From Spongilla lacustris (taxonomy: Eukaryota; Porifera; Demospongiae; Spongillida; Spongillidae): a stretch of 64,000 nt of DNA. This document shows, piece after piece, positions 1 to 14,400 of this stretch. Within the stretch, counting starts at the first letter, position 1, and every line of letters begins with the position of its first letter. The notes under the pieces were generated by a model that saw nothing but the letters and a program-made list of their open reading frames with translations, did no database searches and was not told the DNA's origin. The position numbers and the translations under genes were made by a program. Location: NCBI GenBank assembly GCA_949361645.1, contig OX442416.1:6206362-6270361 (forward strand), read 5' to 3'.

Positions 1-182
1 TACGTATACATGCTAGAGCTGACCTGTATCTGCTGGAGTGAATACACCATGGCTACATCCTTGAGTTGTTGGTAGGTGCATATGGCTGCAAAACAATGGG
101 ATGGAATGTATGGGGTGGGGAGGAGGATAGAAGGAAGGGGGTGGAGCTTGAGACTAGTGACCATACCACACTAACCCCTCAC

Positions 183-3100
183 CCATCTCAATATCAAGGT
201 GTTGTAGGGCTGCAGAGGCAAGCTGCTTCCATCCCTCCACCTTGTCCAATGCAGAGGCAAACGTCCAGGCATCTTTCAGCCTAGGGGGGGGGGGGGGGGG
301 GGGGGGGGAGGAGGGTGTGTGTACTGTAAACACAGGAATGGACCACACCCACCACCAGTCACCACACTTATCAGTGCAGTTACCCTCTCCCAAGCAGAGG
401 CGGCCCCAGCATATACCGAGGGGAGGGGCGAAGCACACCAGGGGTGCCAAAAGGGGCGTGGCTTACGATACTTCAGATACACGCGTAACCGTTTGACTTT
501 GGATTGTTGCTAATAATGCATGCGAGCGAGCGCTAGAAGAAAAATCATGCTCCGTATGTTGTAGTCTCTTTGGATTGTAGTGATTGACAATAATTTTAGG
601 GATTGGGGGTGGGTGGAAGGGGGCGCCATAGCCTGGGGAGGGGGGGTGGGGGGGGGGCCAAGGCCCCCTGGGCCCCCCCTCCGGCCGCCTATGCCAAGGC
701 TACACTCCCATGCATGTGATCCACTGTGCAATTTGCCACGTCTACAAACAGCCAAAGAATTAATTATATAAGTACACAATGTACATGTACGTTATCATTT
801 CCTACAGGTGAAACTTTTAAAGGTTCCCCCCCCCCTCCCCCTCTCGATGTTTTTTGGAATGTCTGTTGAAATCGGGCACCCCATTAAACAATCATAAGGA
901 GCCTAATTTGTAATGAGCTGTAACAAATCTACAGTGAATTAAAAAAAACCCATATGCACCCTTCATGGGGTCCTTGCAGGGTCCCCAGACTATGTTTCGT
1001 ATGCATGACTTGGGCGTACATGCAGCCCTAACTTTGGCATACTATTAATCAGATCGGCTTTACTAACGCCAGGTGCCGCAGAATATATTTATTGGGCGAT
1101 AATCTTCTGATTGGCTTGTACAAAACAGTACATGTACATGTACGGGTTTGGTACCCGACCTTGCGAAGGTCGGGCTAAGCGTGCATAACATACCGCACAA
1201 ACAGATACACGTACCTGTTGAGTACTATACATTTCTCCAGAGACGCTTTCAGCTATAGAAAGTAAGAAAATTGAATGCTGTGAATAAAATTGTCAAACAC
1301 AATCACAGCCTAAATGCACATTCGGACCGCCCCCCGGTGTGAATCACACCTCCGCCTCGCCCTTCCTTCCAATAATGACAGGGAGACACCTGGGTGCCTG
1401 TGACGAGTGCAGCTGCTGTTGTTCAGCGTGCGAGTGGCCCGACCTACCGGGGTACGAGTTAGAATACGACCCAGAGGAGGAGGAGGATGACGATGAAGAG
1501 CCGAGCGATACCACGTGCGGCACAGCCGACAACGACGAGGTGGATGGAGTGATAGATTGGCTGCATCGCCGCGACAAGCGAAAGGGCAAGCTTCGATTCA
1601 GCGAGGTGGACAAGCGACTGCAGAGCGGGTGGCTCGGCGTGTTCTTCCGCGGTGAGGGCGCCCCTCCCCTCTACGCCCTCGTGTCCAAGCCCGACGCCGC
1701 CGAGGACGAGCGCGCCCACCTCCCGACCCTCCTCCTCAAGGGGACGGCCAGGCCGCTCTCCAGGGAAGAAACCGCCCCGCCAGCACCGCGGTACGCAAGC
1801 GCGAGGGCAGCGGTGGCGTGGGTGGCTTTTGGCGGGTTCGAGCGGATATACTTTCGACAGCTGCTGAGTCCCCTCGCGCGACCGCTGGGAGACGTGAGGG
1901 AGTTCGTGGACAGAGTGAGGTCCATTCAGCACACAGAGAGGGAGAGACGAAGGCTCGAGGAGGCGGGGTCGGACGAAGAGAGGGCGGCGGTCGCAGCCAC
2001 GGCTGTGGTGGCGCACATGTATCACCAGCTGGGTGTGTTGTTGGGGACCCCGCCCGATGAGGTGGAGGTAGGGGCGCTGGAGGGACACCTCCTACTGGGG
2101 GACTCCCTGGAGGTGAAGATACCCAGGATAAAGTCGGGACCTCTGAGCCATGATGGCGGGAAGCTTCCCCTGTTGGCCAAATGGGTGTAAGTCGGGAGGG
2201 GGTGTGGATTTTGGGTATTATTGGACTACAGTACACTGTCTTGTTGTGTGTATGTGGTATTACTTTTGCCCCACCCATAAATGGTTTGTTTTTAACACAC
2301 TTCATTGAGTACAATTGCAATGTACATGTACATGTATGTAAAGCGATCAGCTACATAATGTACCAAAGAGTGGCCACCTCATTGCAGAGGCAAAATGCCA
2401 GAACAATTATTGCTAGGCATCCATACACATGTACATGTACCTTTGTACATGTATGCCCATTTTCTGTGCACCGAATTGTCAATTACAATCTTGTGCCCAA
2501 CCAATTCAGATGTCCTATTGTACCCTCCCCCACATAGCACCGCAGTGATTCCTCCCCCAGAAGGTGTGGTCTACCAGCCTTATGAGGAGGTGGCGAGGAC
2601 CATTAGGACTGGGGACCTCCTCCTGTTCTCCTCAGTAAAAACCACCACCTCGCTCATCAAACTGTTTGATCATGCCATGTTTGGACACGTAGGGATAGTA
2701 AGTGCTGTACATACATGTGCACACATGCCCATCAAGAACAACACACCTATATGTTCCCACATGTACATGTTACATACAGATATGCTTTAAAATCTGTTCA
2801 GTACTACTGTAGTTAAGTAACAATTCGGTTTATTATTATTTTTTCATTTTGTTTTTGTCATGTACATGTACATGTATTACGGTTATGGCAACTCGTTTCA
2901 TACAGTAGGTCGTCTTGGACTTAGTTAAGTCCAAGACGACCTATGAAAACGCTTAACCCTAATCTTGCTACATACGTGACAAAGAATAAAAGCTCCAGTT
3001 GGTACTGGAACTATGGTATACTGTATCCATAAAAGGAGTCAACAGCTTTTACTGTTCTTTGCAGGCATACAGGACAGAGGGCATAGACGAAATATATGTG

Positions 3101-3435
3101 TGGGAGTCAAAGCCATACTGTAAAGGTGGGTCCTAGTGCCATACTGTAATCACTTGATTATTATTACAATGATTGTACAGCAGAATTAAGTACAGCTACA
3201 CTGTACAGTGTTGTTCAAATACATGTACATCTATCACCTTTTAAAAATAGTGCTCCATTATGCTAAACCTTCATAGTAGAGGGTAATAAATTACATGTAT
3301 ATCTTTTAGTTTTCAATAAACTGATTTACATGTACATGTACTCTATCCAGCAAGCACATGTATCCACATGATACATGTACAATGTAGTGTGTTTTATGGT
3401 ACATCCTAGCTACTGATTTAAGCAATCTTATTAAT

Positions 3436-3508
<73 letters not shown>

Positions 3509-5364
3509 CACAGAAGCTGGGGTGATCTTTGACGGAGTACAGTTTGGCACGCTTGAGCAAAGGCTCGCCAACGGCTGGTGCAATATGGCCGCCGTGAGGA
3601 ACATCACAGGCCTGACCCCGCCCGAACGCGAAGCCATGCTGCACAAGATGGCCACCTTCATGAAGGAGACCACGGGCCGCCCTTATGAGAAGAGCAGGCT
3701 GAAGCTGGCGCTGTCCTCCCTGGACCTGCTGGACGAGCCCTTCTCCCTCCTCAAGCTGAACGAGGAGGACCTCAGCAGCATCTTCTGCAGCGAGCTGGTG
3801 GCCGCAGCCTACCAGAGGGCAGGGCTTCTGGAGGAGGGGGCCAAGTGCGCCAACAGGTACACCCCGGAGGACTTCACCACAAGGAGGCACTTCCAGACCA
3901 TCAGGGGAACGCTGGAGCCAGAGGTGTACATCGACGTGCGCGCCACTGCGATGATGACTGGAGGGCAGTTGTCCTTGAACTGAGAGCTCTTGGTCTTGTC
4001 ATGCCCGCTCGCTTCCAGGATGCCCCTCCCCTCCCCTCCAGGACTTCCTCCTCCTCCTCTCCTTCAATTTCCCCTGGAGCCTCATTTTAGCGAAATTTAT
4101 CCATTTAGTACATCATAGTATGCACATGTCAGTGAATATCGTGGTGGGGGCCCCTCTACATACATGTACATGTACTGGTTATAGCTTTATATTTTTCACT
4201 CATCACGTGACAAATTGAACCTTTTTCAATTAAGTTATATGAACCAAATGAAAAAAATCCTGCATTGGAACAATTGCAGCAGCACTTGTATGCTTAAGGA
4301 TCCATGCACATTATATTTTTGGCCCAAAACATGGGCAAGTTTAGCCAGCTGTGACAATAAGTCACAAACCACTTCAGAATAGGACTTTTGTTACAGCTGC
4401 CATATACATGTATGTGCATTGTTGCCTAAGTCAATGAATTTTACTCCTCTGGCATAAGCAACCTCGTGTGGTAGACAAAGTACTGGTGAACACATATAGT
4501 TCTGTTTTTTTCCTGCACCCAAATAATATGCCACATTAGCAGGGGCTGTGGGGCAGTTCCAAAAATGAAATATACATGTATCAGCTTATAGGCAGCAGCA
4601 ACTACTTTGTTCCAACACCACGAATTTGATTGGCCCTCAAGTTCAATTTTCAACTGTTTTTAAGGGATTGAAGCATCCCTTACAATAAAAGGACAGTTGA
4701 AAATTGGAATTTTTAAATAATATGTATAAATTTGTATCATTAAGTACAAATGTACATGTACATGTATGAAACAAACATAAAACTAAAAAAAAAAACTAGA
4801 GCCAGAGCATGCTGGGTCTACATGTACTTCATGATTGAGGACAAGGCCAAGTGCCCAAGTTTGTGTGTAGATACATGTACGTGCACATACACATGTACGT
4901 GTACATGTGCAATTACATCTACGCAATTTAAAAAAATCAGTTCTTGTGCACGTACATGTACATGTACATATACATTTGTTTAACTGCCAAAACATAATAT
5001 ACACGTGTACATGTATAGTTGTATTCAATTCCATAAGTGTGCTACGTAGTTATAAACGTAGTTATTAACATGAAATACCTACATGCACTTCACACGTGTA
5101 AGTTGGCATACTTATTACTATCTGATGAGTAATTTGCAGTCAATGAACCACAGCAGTGCTACACGCATGTACTATACCTCTGGTTCTGAGAGGTCCTGGT
5201 CGTCTTGGTAACTGTGGGTCTGCAGCCTGATGACCTGCACCTTCCCGGTGAGCGTCAGACATGACACCTCTCCATTGTAGAACATGATGGGCTTGTGGCC
5301 AAAGGGAAGCTTTGTCACCCCTGCTAGTACGCATTCCGGGCCTGTGTGTGTGAGTGTGCATGTG

Positions 5365-5433
<69 letters not shown>

Positions 5434-8372
5434 ATTTTGTGGAATCATTTTAAAAAGAATAAATGTACATGTATGCATTTTACAATCACAAATATACACA
5501 TGTACAATGTACATGTACAGTATATGTATACACGCACATGTATAAATGTTATAATTGTACATACATGTACATTGTCTACACAAATGAAATGCGTGATCGC
5601 TTATTAGTGTACACACCAGCACATGAGAGAGAGACAGCAACAGGCAATGTTAGGCGTTGATCTCACTGATGTGCTTGCACTGCCTACATGTGTACATGTG
5701 TACTGCTGGGGTACTAAGTTACACCATTAGTGCCCCAGCTTTGTATTGGTGGGGTACTGGATGTTGGAATGTCAGGCAAGGGCTATCGATACATGCAGAT
5801 GTGCAACAACTTAGTTATAAACAGTTAACACTTTCCGACCCAAAACGTAAATAGTCAAATGGTACAAAGACATGAGTACATGTACATGTATGTCAGGGGG
5901 TGGGGGTGAGGGGGTGAGGATGGGGTGGGGGGAGGGGTTAGCAGGTACTCAAGGCCAGTGCTGAATAAGTACTGTAAGGTTATACATGTACATATATGTA
6001 CCACAAACATCATCATGAGTGCATTGTGTACCTTTGAAGGTGTCTCTGTAGAATACGTAAGTGGAGATGTTGGTATCAGTGAAGGCAGCAAATATACTGT
6101 GCTGAGAGTGAAGAAACCACATGAGGCTGAGGCTAGTGTAACACACATACTGGTGTGTACAGGTACAATGTACATGTATGTATTGTGCAATTATAAACCT
6201 AGCATTTGCTGCACAATCCATTGCTGGTGCTTTTCACCTAAATCTTCATACATGTACAAGTACATGTACTGGTGTAAATGTTGTACATTGTACCACTGGC
6301 ACATACCACACACACACCATCACTACCAGCACACACCATTATCTGCACACATTACGTACATGTACACATGTTCATGCCAGCACACAGTACAGTAGACATA
6401 CATGTACATGTAGCATACTCCTGCACAAAGCCCCACCCCTTCCTCCTCCCCCCTCCCACACATGTGTGTGTACCTTGTCCAGTGGCCAGTTGTCCCACAA
6501 CACTCCAATCACATTGGGAGGAAAGTTGGGTATCTCCATGACAGCATTGGTCACCTTTAGTATACAAGAATAAACAGGAGTGTGCTGGGAACATCAATGT
6601 TGCTAAACACATACATGTACACATGCATGTTGTACATACTTACAAGTACCACTTACAGGGTTGTATAGGAACCCGTCACTCTTCTCATCTATGAACACAA
6701 CTTGAGTCCCACCATTATCCGGAAACAGCTTAGTGATGGCTGCAGTCAGAGAAAGGAAACCTAACCTCCTGCCACACCCCCTGGCCCTGTGCAATACACC
6801 ACATGTCCATGGTAACCGATAGTAACCAATATACATCACTGCCCTGTACACTTGCCAAGGTCAAATTAATGTCCAATACTACATACATGTACATGTACAT
6901 GTACATGTATGTACATCTAAAATGTGAATCAACCCGTGTTTATATAAATGTATATATATTCTATTGCAGTACCAGATTACCTATATACATAATGTACATG
7001 TACCATCTGTATAGCTGAACTTACCCACAATGTGCCTGAAATCTTCCACATATTGCCAATCTTCCAGAAAGAAGTATTGAAGACTACCAGACTGTGAGGA
7101 AGGGAGGAGGGGTGGGAGGTGATGGGAGGAGGGGTGGGAGGTGAAGGGAGGGTGATGGGAGGAGAGGTGGGAGGTGAAGGGAGGAGGGGTGGGAGGTGAT
7201 GGGAGGAGGGGTGGGAGGTGATGGGAGGAGGGTGGGAGGTGATGGGAGGAGGGGTGGGAGGTGATGGGAGGAGGGTGGGAGGTGATGGGAGGAGGGGTGG
7301 GAGGTGATGGAGGAGGGGTGGGCGGTGAAGGGAGAGAGGAAAAGAAGTACACATGTACATGTATGTACATGTGTATAATACATGTACTCACTACAAATTA
7401 ATACAAAAACATAGTACATGTATACCAGGTACATGTACACATTCCATTGCACCCCTCAAAGAGTAGTGCTTACACACTAACCCCTCCCTCCTCTTGTCCC
7501 TCTTCACCTCCTCCCCATTCCCACCCTTCCCATTTACACGATAACATACTGTAGTGGCAAAGATGAGGAAATCGTTGGTCAGACCCATACAGGAAATGAC
7601 ATCATCTCTACCCTCATCTGGGAATGTCCGCGACTCATGGTTTTGTGACTGTGAATCCAAGTTATCCTGTAAGGGGTGGGGAGGAGGGGTGGGTACATTA
7701 GGGGGAGGGGTGGGTACATTAGGGGGAGGATGATACAAGCTCATACATATTACATATAGGTAGTGGGATCGCGTGGAGGATGGATTAGATAGGAGGATGG
7801 CAGGGGGGAGGGGTGGGTACATATCCATACCTGGTCATCAAACTTCTCCAGCCCATGTGATGAAGGATCAATCTGGAATGAAGATAGTATCAGGAGGTAA
7901 CTGTACACCATACTTGTGTGTAACTGTATCACCATCCATTGAACATACAGTGTTACAGTGAGGAACCATAGCTACGGACATATGTGAACATGTACATGTA
8001 CATGTACATGGACTTAGCCACACTTATCATGTGAAGCCCCACCCACTGGTCACACCTAGCCACACCCACCATATGGAGCTGTATCCTTCCATCAGTGAGT
8101 GCGGCCACATACAGAGGATTTAGCTGGAGGGAGGAGATGCTACCTATGTAGGTCTGCTCCGAGACACGCCCTGAAGTGGAGTGGGGAGGAGGGTCACATG
8201 GGGAGAAGGGTCACATGGGGAGGAGGGTCACATGGGGAGGAGGGTCACATGGGAAGGAGGGTTTGTCACTAACACAATGCATTAACATTAATTGGAAGGT
8301 ACATGTACACAATGTACATGTACATGTAGGAAATGCTTGATATACAATAACATGTACACAATAATCCACAAA

Positions 8373-8421
<49 letters not shown>

Positions 8422-11400
8422 ATACCTTCATTATCATAGATCCATGCTCTGTCATTCATGCCTACAGCAAAGTGAAATGGACCCAGAGCTACAAAGGCTG
8501 GCTCCAGGGCTACCTCATGGACTACAGGGGGCTCCTGGTATGGGGAGGAGGGAGAGGGGAGAGGAGAGGAGGGAGAGGAGAGGAGGGAGAGGGAAGGAGG
8601 AAGAGGGGAGAGCAGAGGAGGGAGAGGAGAGGAGGGAGGAGGGGGAGGGAGAGAGGAGGGAGGGAGAGGGGAAGCACATTTAAGAGACGAGAAGGAGAAA
8701 ATGTTGGTAAGAGATTCAGAGGTACACATGTACATGTACATGTATGTGCATAACAAGATGTGTTTTCAGTGACATGTTTACGTGGATGTTTACATGTACA
8801 GGGAGTGTGTAGGGATACAATTTAAGGATTACAAACCTCTTCAACATTGTTCACAACTGTCACCTACATGTATAACATAAATGGAAACTGTAAAACATGT
8901 ACATCCCACATCCCACACCCCACCACCACACACCTCCTTGAGAGAGGAGAGGTAGGCCAGCCTGGTACCATTGGCCTCCCCAAGCATAGGGAGCTTAACA
9001 AGGAAGGTGAGAACATGGCCTGGGGAGGAGGCAAGAAGAAGGACGTACATTATGCCAAATTGCTTATCTTTAGCCCACAAATTGAAAGATCAACACACAC
9101 TGCCTCCTCCTCTTTCCATCCTCCCCTACACTCTCACCCCTCCCACATGCCCCTCCCCTACACCTCCCATGTGTGCGCTATGGGAGATGCTGGTGTACGT
9201 TCAGGGTGCCCAATGTAGTGGAAACAACAAATGGTGCTTATGGTGGAGTGAATCAAACTTTAACTCTTAACAAGGCCTTATGCAAAACTATATATATGTA
9301 ATACATACATGTACATGTATATCGTGGTCTGCACTCATAAGCAAATAAAAAAATGCATGGGTTGCTATACATGTACACAATGTAGTATTATAATCATTTC
9401 ATAGTTATTAGAATTTAGACATTAGATCTAAATTTACAACTGAATATAATGTACATGTACATGTACGTATGTACACATGTACATGTACATGTACAACCAA
9501 ATATATATATTTACATGTGTAGATATTGTGAGCACATTACATGTGCCAAATAAAAAATAATATTACATGTACACAATGTACATCTGCATGCAAGTACATA
9601 TCCCTCCATACACCCTCACCCCTCCCACATGCCCCTCCCCCTACATGTACCTTTGGATGTGGCTACACTTAGCAGCTGTCCATCTTCTGTCCACTGGAGC
9701 TTACGAAGGTCACCTGTTAGGTGTGAGGGGGAATGTTAGGTGTGAGGTGGGAGGGTTAGGTGTGAGGTGGGAGGGTTAGGTGTGAGGGGGAGGGTTAGGT
9801 GTTAAGGGGAATGTTAGGTGTGAGGGGAATGTTACATGTAGGTGTGAGGGGAATGTTAGGTGTGAGGTGGGAGGGTAAGGTGTGAGGGTTAGGGTAAGTT
9901 GTGAGGGGGAGGATTAGGTGTGAGGTGGGAAGGTTAGGTGTGAGGAGGGAGGGTTAGGTGTGAGGTGGAATGTTACAGTACCGTCCACGAGAAAGTTAAA
10001 AATACACGCGAGCAACCCGCGAGTTGCTCGCGTGTAGTTTTATGTCCCAGGCGAGTGCCTCCTCGTTTACCACACGCAATTCACTCACGTGTACCCACAC
10101 GCGAGTACACGCATGCTTTATGGTTCCTAGCAACCGTTTTTAATTTATATAATCTGGACAGCGATAACGTTATAAACGTGTACCCGTATTAAGCACACGC
10201 TTCAAACACCGTACACATACTTTTTAGCATGTGTTTTTACCACTTTACACCGGTTACACTGCTACGAATGTGTAGAAGTAATATCATCCAATAAGGTATA
10301 TGTGCGCGAGCGGGATACATGTATACAGCTGTAATGAAAGAGGTGATCCTAAGCGGACCTCTGCGTTAAAATGTATTTAAGGTCAAGCTTAGTGACGGTA
10401 AGCTATTCCATTTTCGCGGACAAGTAGCAAAGAATATGCTTCGCGCAACTTGTGTACAGTTTCGAAAAGGTATATTAATCAATTTAATGGCACTGCTCAT
10501 TGCATTTCGTCCTTTGTTACTCATACGCATGCATTGGTGCATTTTGATGCCGACGATACATACAGCGTCGTACCAGTAAAGAAGGAAGGAGAGCTGTGTG
10601 CAGGATCAACTGCACAGTAGAATGTTGACACAGGTACATGTATAACCACATCATCTATGAATGTAATCATATATGTGCAATCATTAATTTAAACTTGTCA
10701 CTTTAAAAAAAAAAATGAGACAAGTTATTGTCATTTGATGCAGCAAAAGCAATAGAGGGACAGTCAACCATACCATTCGAAATAGAATTCTTCCACTGTT
10801 GCCTTTATAATGTACACGTAATTCATTTGCACACGCGTGTAACTATAGTATGCTCGCAAATTGCCCATACACGCGTGTCACTCGCGAGGCACACACATTT
10901 TGCGAGCGCAACATAATTACTCCCGAGTCACTCGTGTGTCACACGCGAGGTGCGCGCGAGTTTTTTTTAACTTTCTCGTGGACGGTACTGTAGGTGTGAG
11001 GGGGAATGTTAGGTGTGAGGGGGAATGTTAGGTGTGAGGGGGAATGTTAGGTGTGAGGGGGGAGGATTTGCACCTAGCAGTGATCCTATCATAACTGACC
11101 TTTGTCCTCATCCACATCAATGATGTGGTACACCTCCTTGAGGTCAGCCAGCTCATGGATCTTGATACTGGTGGTGGGTACAGGAAACATGTCACATGTA
11201 CATGTAGCAAACAGGTTAGTAAACAGGTTACAGGTTGTAGTAAAGTTAGGAGTAAACAGTTTAGTAAACAAAGTTAGTAACCATTACAGAATCTTTGATG
11301 CCACATTGATTGAGGGGCTACATGTCTAGCTACATGTACAACTTCTTGCAGTGCACTTGACACTGACATCATGCTATCATGCATCCTACGGTTTCCTGAT

Positions 11401-14400
11401 CAAGACCATTGCATTTAACTTTCCATTAATAATAGGGCTTGAATAACTGGGGGGAATATACACATGTACATGTAGGATCGTCAAGTGATGTCAATGGCAA
11501 GCAGTCCACTGGTAGCCATGGTGACAGAACCATATGTCCATCACCTCCCTCATCCCCAGGCCTACCATATGTCCATCACCTCCCTCATCCCCAGGCCTAC
11601 CATATGTCCATCACCTCCCTCATCCCCAGGCCTACCATATGTCCATCACCTCCCTCATTCCCAGGCCTACCATATGTCCATCACCTCCCTCATCCCCAGG
11701 CCCACCTCACCTGTGGTCTCCACATGTGGCTGTTTGGCCTAAGGCAAGGGACAGCCCCACATCTCCAAGGTAGTTCTTATGGTTCCTTGACTGGAACAGT
11801 TCCTGTAGACAAGGTGTGCACTAAATAGAGCATGCACTGCAAAAACTCTAGCACACACATTTACATATATGTACATGTATGTGTGCCAACATGCACATGT
11901 AGATGTATTCACTAACACACACATACACACATGTACATGTACTCACACACAGGATTCCTACCTGTCCTATTTCATCTTTGTGAGTAGAGATGACAACAAG
12001 AAAGCCATTGGAGAAACCTAACATGATGAAGCCATCTTCATACCTGTGGAGGGGAGGGGAAGGAGGAGGGGAAGAGGATGATATCATTATGTTAAGGCAT
12101 GATATGGGTATCCACACACACACACACACACACACCAGGTATAGGCCACTATGTCCCCATAGTGAGGCTGGAAGGCCAGCTCTATTGGGTTATCTGCATT
12201 GTCCATATCATAGAGGAACAGAGTCTTATGTCCTATGATAATGCTTACCTGGGGAGAGGGGGGGGGAAGAGGGAGGGGAGAGGGAGGGAGGGAGGGAGGG
12301 AGGGAGGGAGGGTGGAAGGGAGGGAGGGAGGGAGGGAGGGAGGGAGGAAGGGAGGGAGGGAGGGAGGGAGGGAGGGAGGAAGGGAGGGAGGGTGGGAGGG
12401 AGGAAGGGAAGATACAAGTGAGCAAAGAAATGCAGTAGGAGATATACATGACTGCACTGCAATTCCCACCCCACTAAACACAAATGTTGCAACGACCATG
12501 TACATGTACATGTACAGCATGACATATGTGTATATGTGTAGTGTGCACTTGTACATGTATGCAGCCTAAGGGGTGGGATAAGACTACATGTTCATGTACA
12601 AGAACATCTCCACAAGGACAGAATGCTAAAGGACAGGGGGTGTGGCCTAAAGCTAATGGGTGTGGCCTACACAAGGAGGGCTTACAGCTGTCTCTTCACT
12701 TGTCTGCTTCTCAGATTTTGTACACGAGAAGGAAATGTTGTAGGGCTCAGCCCTGAGTGTGGTCTGGGGAAGAGGGAGTAGGATCATATTAAAGGTGATG
12801 TGGGCGTGGCCTACCTGTCGCAGTGTGTCCCCCTCGGCATTGCTGATGGTGAAGGTTCTGTCCACTGACCCCAGGGCAAGGAGGTTCTGAGGTCACAACA
12901 CAAAGGTGACCTCACATCACATGACACATCACATGGGTCTCTATTTATTTTTAAATTGCACAAGCTGAAGGAACTAACACAGTTAATGAGTGACATGTAG
13001 AGAACTAATCACCTTTCCTTTCACCAAACATGCTATAAAGAACAAGTGCTAAAAGTCCCTCGTGTACATGTACATGTATAGTCATGCATGCCAAACATAG
13101 CTCAATAGTGATGGGGGCTGTCAGTACAGAAGTCTGGAGTGTATGCTTGACAGCTCATGCACACTTGGTAAGCATAACACATCACTTATCTGGGAATGTA
13201 ATTAGTGGACATGTGAAACTTGTACACATACATGTACATGTACATGTAGGTGTGCATATGTGACAACAATAGTGATCTTATTATTAGAAATTGCAATTAT
13301 TACATGTACATGTAACCTACATGTACATGTAATGCACATCACACAACTAATGTATCACATGGAACAGTTCTTGTAATTCTGATCACAAGAACACCACACC
13401 CACCTCATGACTCATGTGATCACAACACCACACCCACCTCTGCACTCCAAGCTGCACATGTTATCTTTTTGGTGTGTTTTCCGGCAATAGGAATCTTCCT
13501 GAAAGAGTGGGTGTGCAGGGTTCAAGGGTGATCTAAACACATCTACATGTACATGTATACATGCAGCAGTCCCCAGACATGTATACAGCTAAAAGTACAT
13601 GATGGCTTTCCAAGCCTAAAATACTTACACAAATACGGTGGGGAGCAGAAGTAGAAATAGAACCAGGGGAGGGGCAAGTACATGTAGCTATAAAAGGGTT
13701 AAGTGGCCCCTACAATTGGGACACGCCCCCTACAGTTGGGACACGCCCCCTGCACAGACCTCCCCTTCCTGTGGTTGTAGAGAAGGAGGTTCCCTTTGGC
13801 CGTACCTACAGCCAGCAACTGAGAGTGCTTTGCCCAACAACATAGTGAGAGTGTGTCCCTGTGTGGGGTCAGAGGTACGTAAATGTTTACATGAGTATTA
13901 CTACATGTATGTACGTGTAGTGCATGCACATAAGCATGAGGAAAAGCAAAATCACAAAGAACAAACACACATACATGTACACTAATGCACACACTAAACA
14001 AAATCAGTACTTCAGTCCAGTGTCCATTTGAGTCACATCAAAAGTACTGGAGCTCCATAGAAACAGCACCCCTATGGGAGAGGGGAGGAGGGAGATATAG
14101 AATACAGAGATGGAGTACACTGCCCCCCTCCATTATCTCCTCCCCAGACCAAATATCCCATTCACTTTTTCGCCCTGAACCAGGCCTCTGCCTCACTCAC
14201 CATCTTTGTCATGAGTGATGGCAAGGAGGTCACCATCTTTGTCCCAGTCCATGGAGGTACAGTCTCTGGTGGGAGGAAGAGGAGGGCAGGGAGGAGGAGG
14301 AGGAGTAGGAGGAGGAGGAGGAGGAAGAGGAGGAGGAGGAGGAGGAGGAGGAGGAGGAGGAGGAGGAGGAGGAGGAGGAGGAGGAGGAGGAGGAGTAGGA

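Larger units (their letters stand above)
281..1374. other. non-coding: WDR19 intron and upstream flank of the nested hydrolase
   Basis: No supportable exon. It holds a 25-base G run (284-308), which on the WDR19 sense strand is the polyC tract of an acceptor. It also has a G-rich block near 600-680 and a perfect 9-bp-arm hairpin at 1154-1174. The hydrolase promoter should lie in the last few hundred bases, but no clear TATA motif is seen. Confidence 0.6.

Noticed and set aside
1339..1374. Upstream start of the hydrolase at 1339
   Set aside because: The codon is GTG. The first ATG in frame is at 1375 with a favourable A at -3.
1459..2088. 209-codon antisense frame over hydrolase exon 1
   Set aside because: GC-rich shadow of the real plus-strand exon, with no splice or domain support.
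3306..3890. 194-codon antisense frame across the CA repeat and hydrolase exon 4
   Set aside because: It reads through a microsatellite and the opposite strand of a supported exon.
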